In this document: positions 63,810 to 64,000 of the stretch, piece by piece
How positions within the stretch are numbered: the stretch's first letter is position 1
How the letters are laid out: each line of letters starts with the position of its first letter
Assembly: GCA_014607495.2 (NCBI GenBank)
Contig: CP053169.1
Location: forward strand, 2,480,001-2,544,000
Source: Carposina sasakii
Lineage: Eukaryota > Arthropoda > Insecta > Lepidoptera > Carposinidae
DNA length: 64,000 bases
Direction of reading: 5' to 3'
Notes under the pieces: model-generated
Told to the model about the DNA's origin: nothing
What the model saw: the letters and a program-made list of their open reading frames with translations, nothing else
Databases searched by the model: none
Made by a program: the position numbers and the translations under genes

Positions 63810-63979
63810 CTCGCTATAAGTATGGTTGAGGAAGTGAAGTATACCGCTAAGAGTCTGCCGCGTGTCGTTAACGAGGTTATCATAGTACACTATATGTATC
63901 GGGGCTCGGAAGCGACGCAGCCACGCCGTGTGGAGAGCCTGCCACCTGACCGCGTGGCTGGCCACGTGACTACGCCAAT
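63810..63979 (-). CDS. WSCD / CG9164-like sulfotransferase-domain protein, penultimate exon
   Basis: Minus-strand exon with acceptor CGTTCCCCCAG and donor GAG|GTGAGT. After two bases completing a codon it reads WRSHVASHAVRWQALHTAWL then FRAPIHIVYYDNLVNDTRQT and SGILHFLNHTYSE. The block (I/V)VYYDNLV...TLxxILxFL is the sulfotransferase-fold segment that in related enzymes reads like VxYEDLxxxxxxxLxxxxxFL. The exon is 170 bp and continues in phase into 62235-62068. Upstream exons lie beyond the window. Confidence 0.75.
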
Positions 63980-64000
63980 CTGGGGGAACGTTTATAAAGC

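Overview
This is a 64 kb piece of an AT-rich, intron-rich animal genome, almost certainly a moth or butterfly. The repeat content supports this: RTE-type LINE 3' ends reading EAYVQQWT followed by a GATGATGAT tail, tRNA-derived SINEs, and several families of short foldback (MITE-like) elements. There is no bacterial-style gene organisation and no CRISPR array.

Main gene. A 20-exon plus-strand gene runs from about 12.76 to 51.25 kb. It encodes a FYVE-containing myotubularin phosphatase, the MTMR3/MTMR4 class. I assembled it exon by exon from splice sites, reading phase and family motifs. All phases agree and give 3213 nt, or 1070 aa plus stop. The order is PH-GRAM (exons 2-4), phosphatase (exons 5-11, with CSDGWDRT in exon 8), a long linker with the conserved KTRSCDNL and RRCSDPSL motifs (exons 12-16), a short coiled coil (exons 17-18) and a C-terminal FYVE finger split across exons 19 and 20. 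The catalytic Cys and Arg and all eight FYVE zinc-ligand cysteines are intact, so this looks like an active PI3P / PI(3,5)P2 3-phosphatase.

Flanking genes. At the right edge, on the minus strand, are the last two exons of a WSCD / CG9164-like sulfotransferase-domain gene (63979 down to 62068). It is convergent with the myotubularin gene, with about 11 kb of repeat-rich sequence between the two stop codons. At the left edge a 102-codon minus-strand frame (750 to 442) with a TATA box may be the first exon of an unrecognised gene leaving the window.

Region by region. 0-12.3 kb: intergenic, with a GC-rich promoter-like island (1.7-1.95 kb), a tight CACGTG cluster (4.35-5.39 kb) and a second GC-rich patch (6.2-6.45 kb). 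12.3-12.76 kb: candidate promoter and leader with an upstream ORF. 12.9-24.3 kb: intron 1, full of repeats and also holding an unexplained 196-codon frame built from in-frame 24/30-bp repeats (21.3-21.9 kb). 24.3-51.25 kb: the body of the gene, with introns carrying LINE, SINE and MITE copies, a partial second copy of exon 8, a satellite (43.2-44.0 kb) and several hairpins. 51.25-62 kb: 3' UTR and intergenic repeats. 62-64 kb: the sulfotransferase-like gene.

The most unusual items are the exon-8 partial copy whose differences are almost all synonymous, the in-frame repeat ORF in intron 1, the exon-7 splice acceptor embedded in tandem acceptor-like repeats, and two nested transposon insertions whose empty sites are present elsewhere in the same window.
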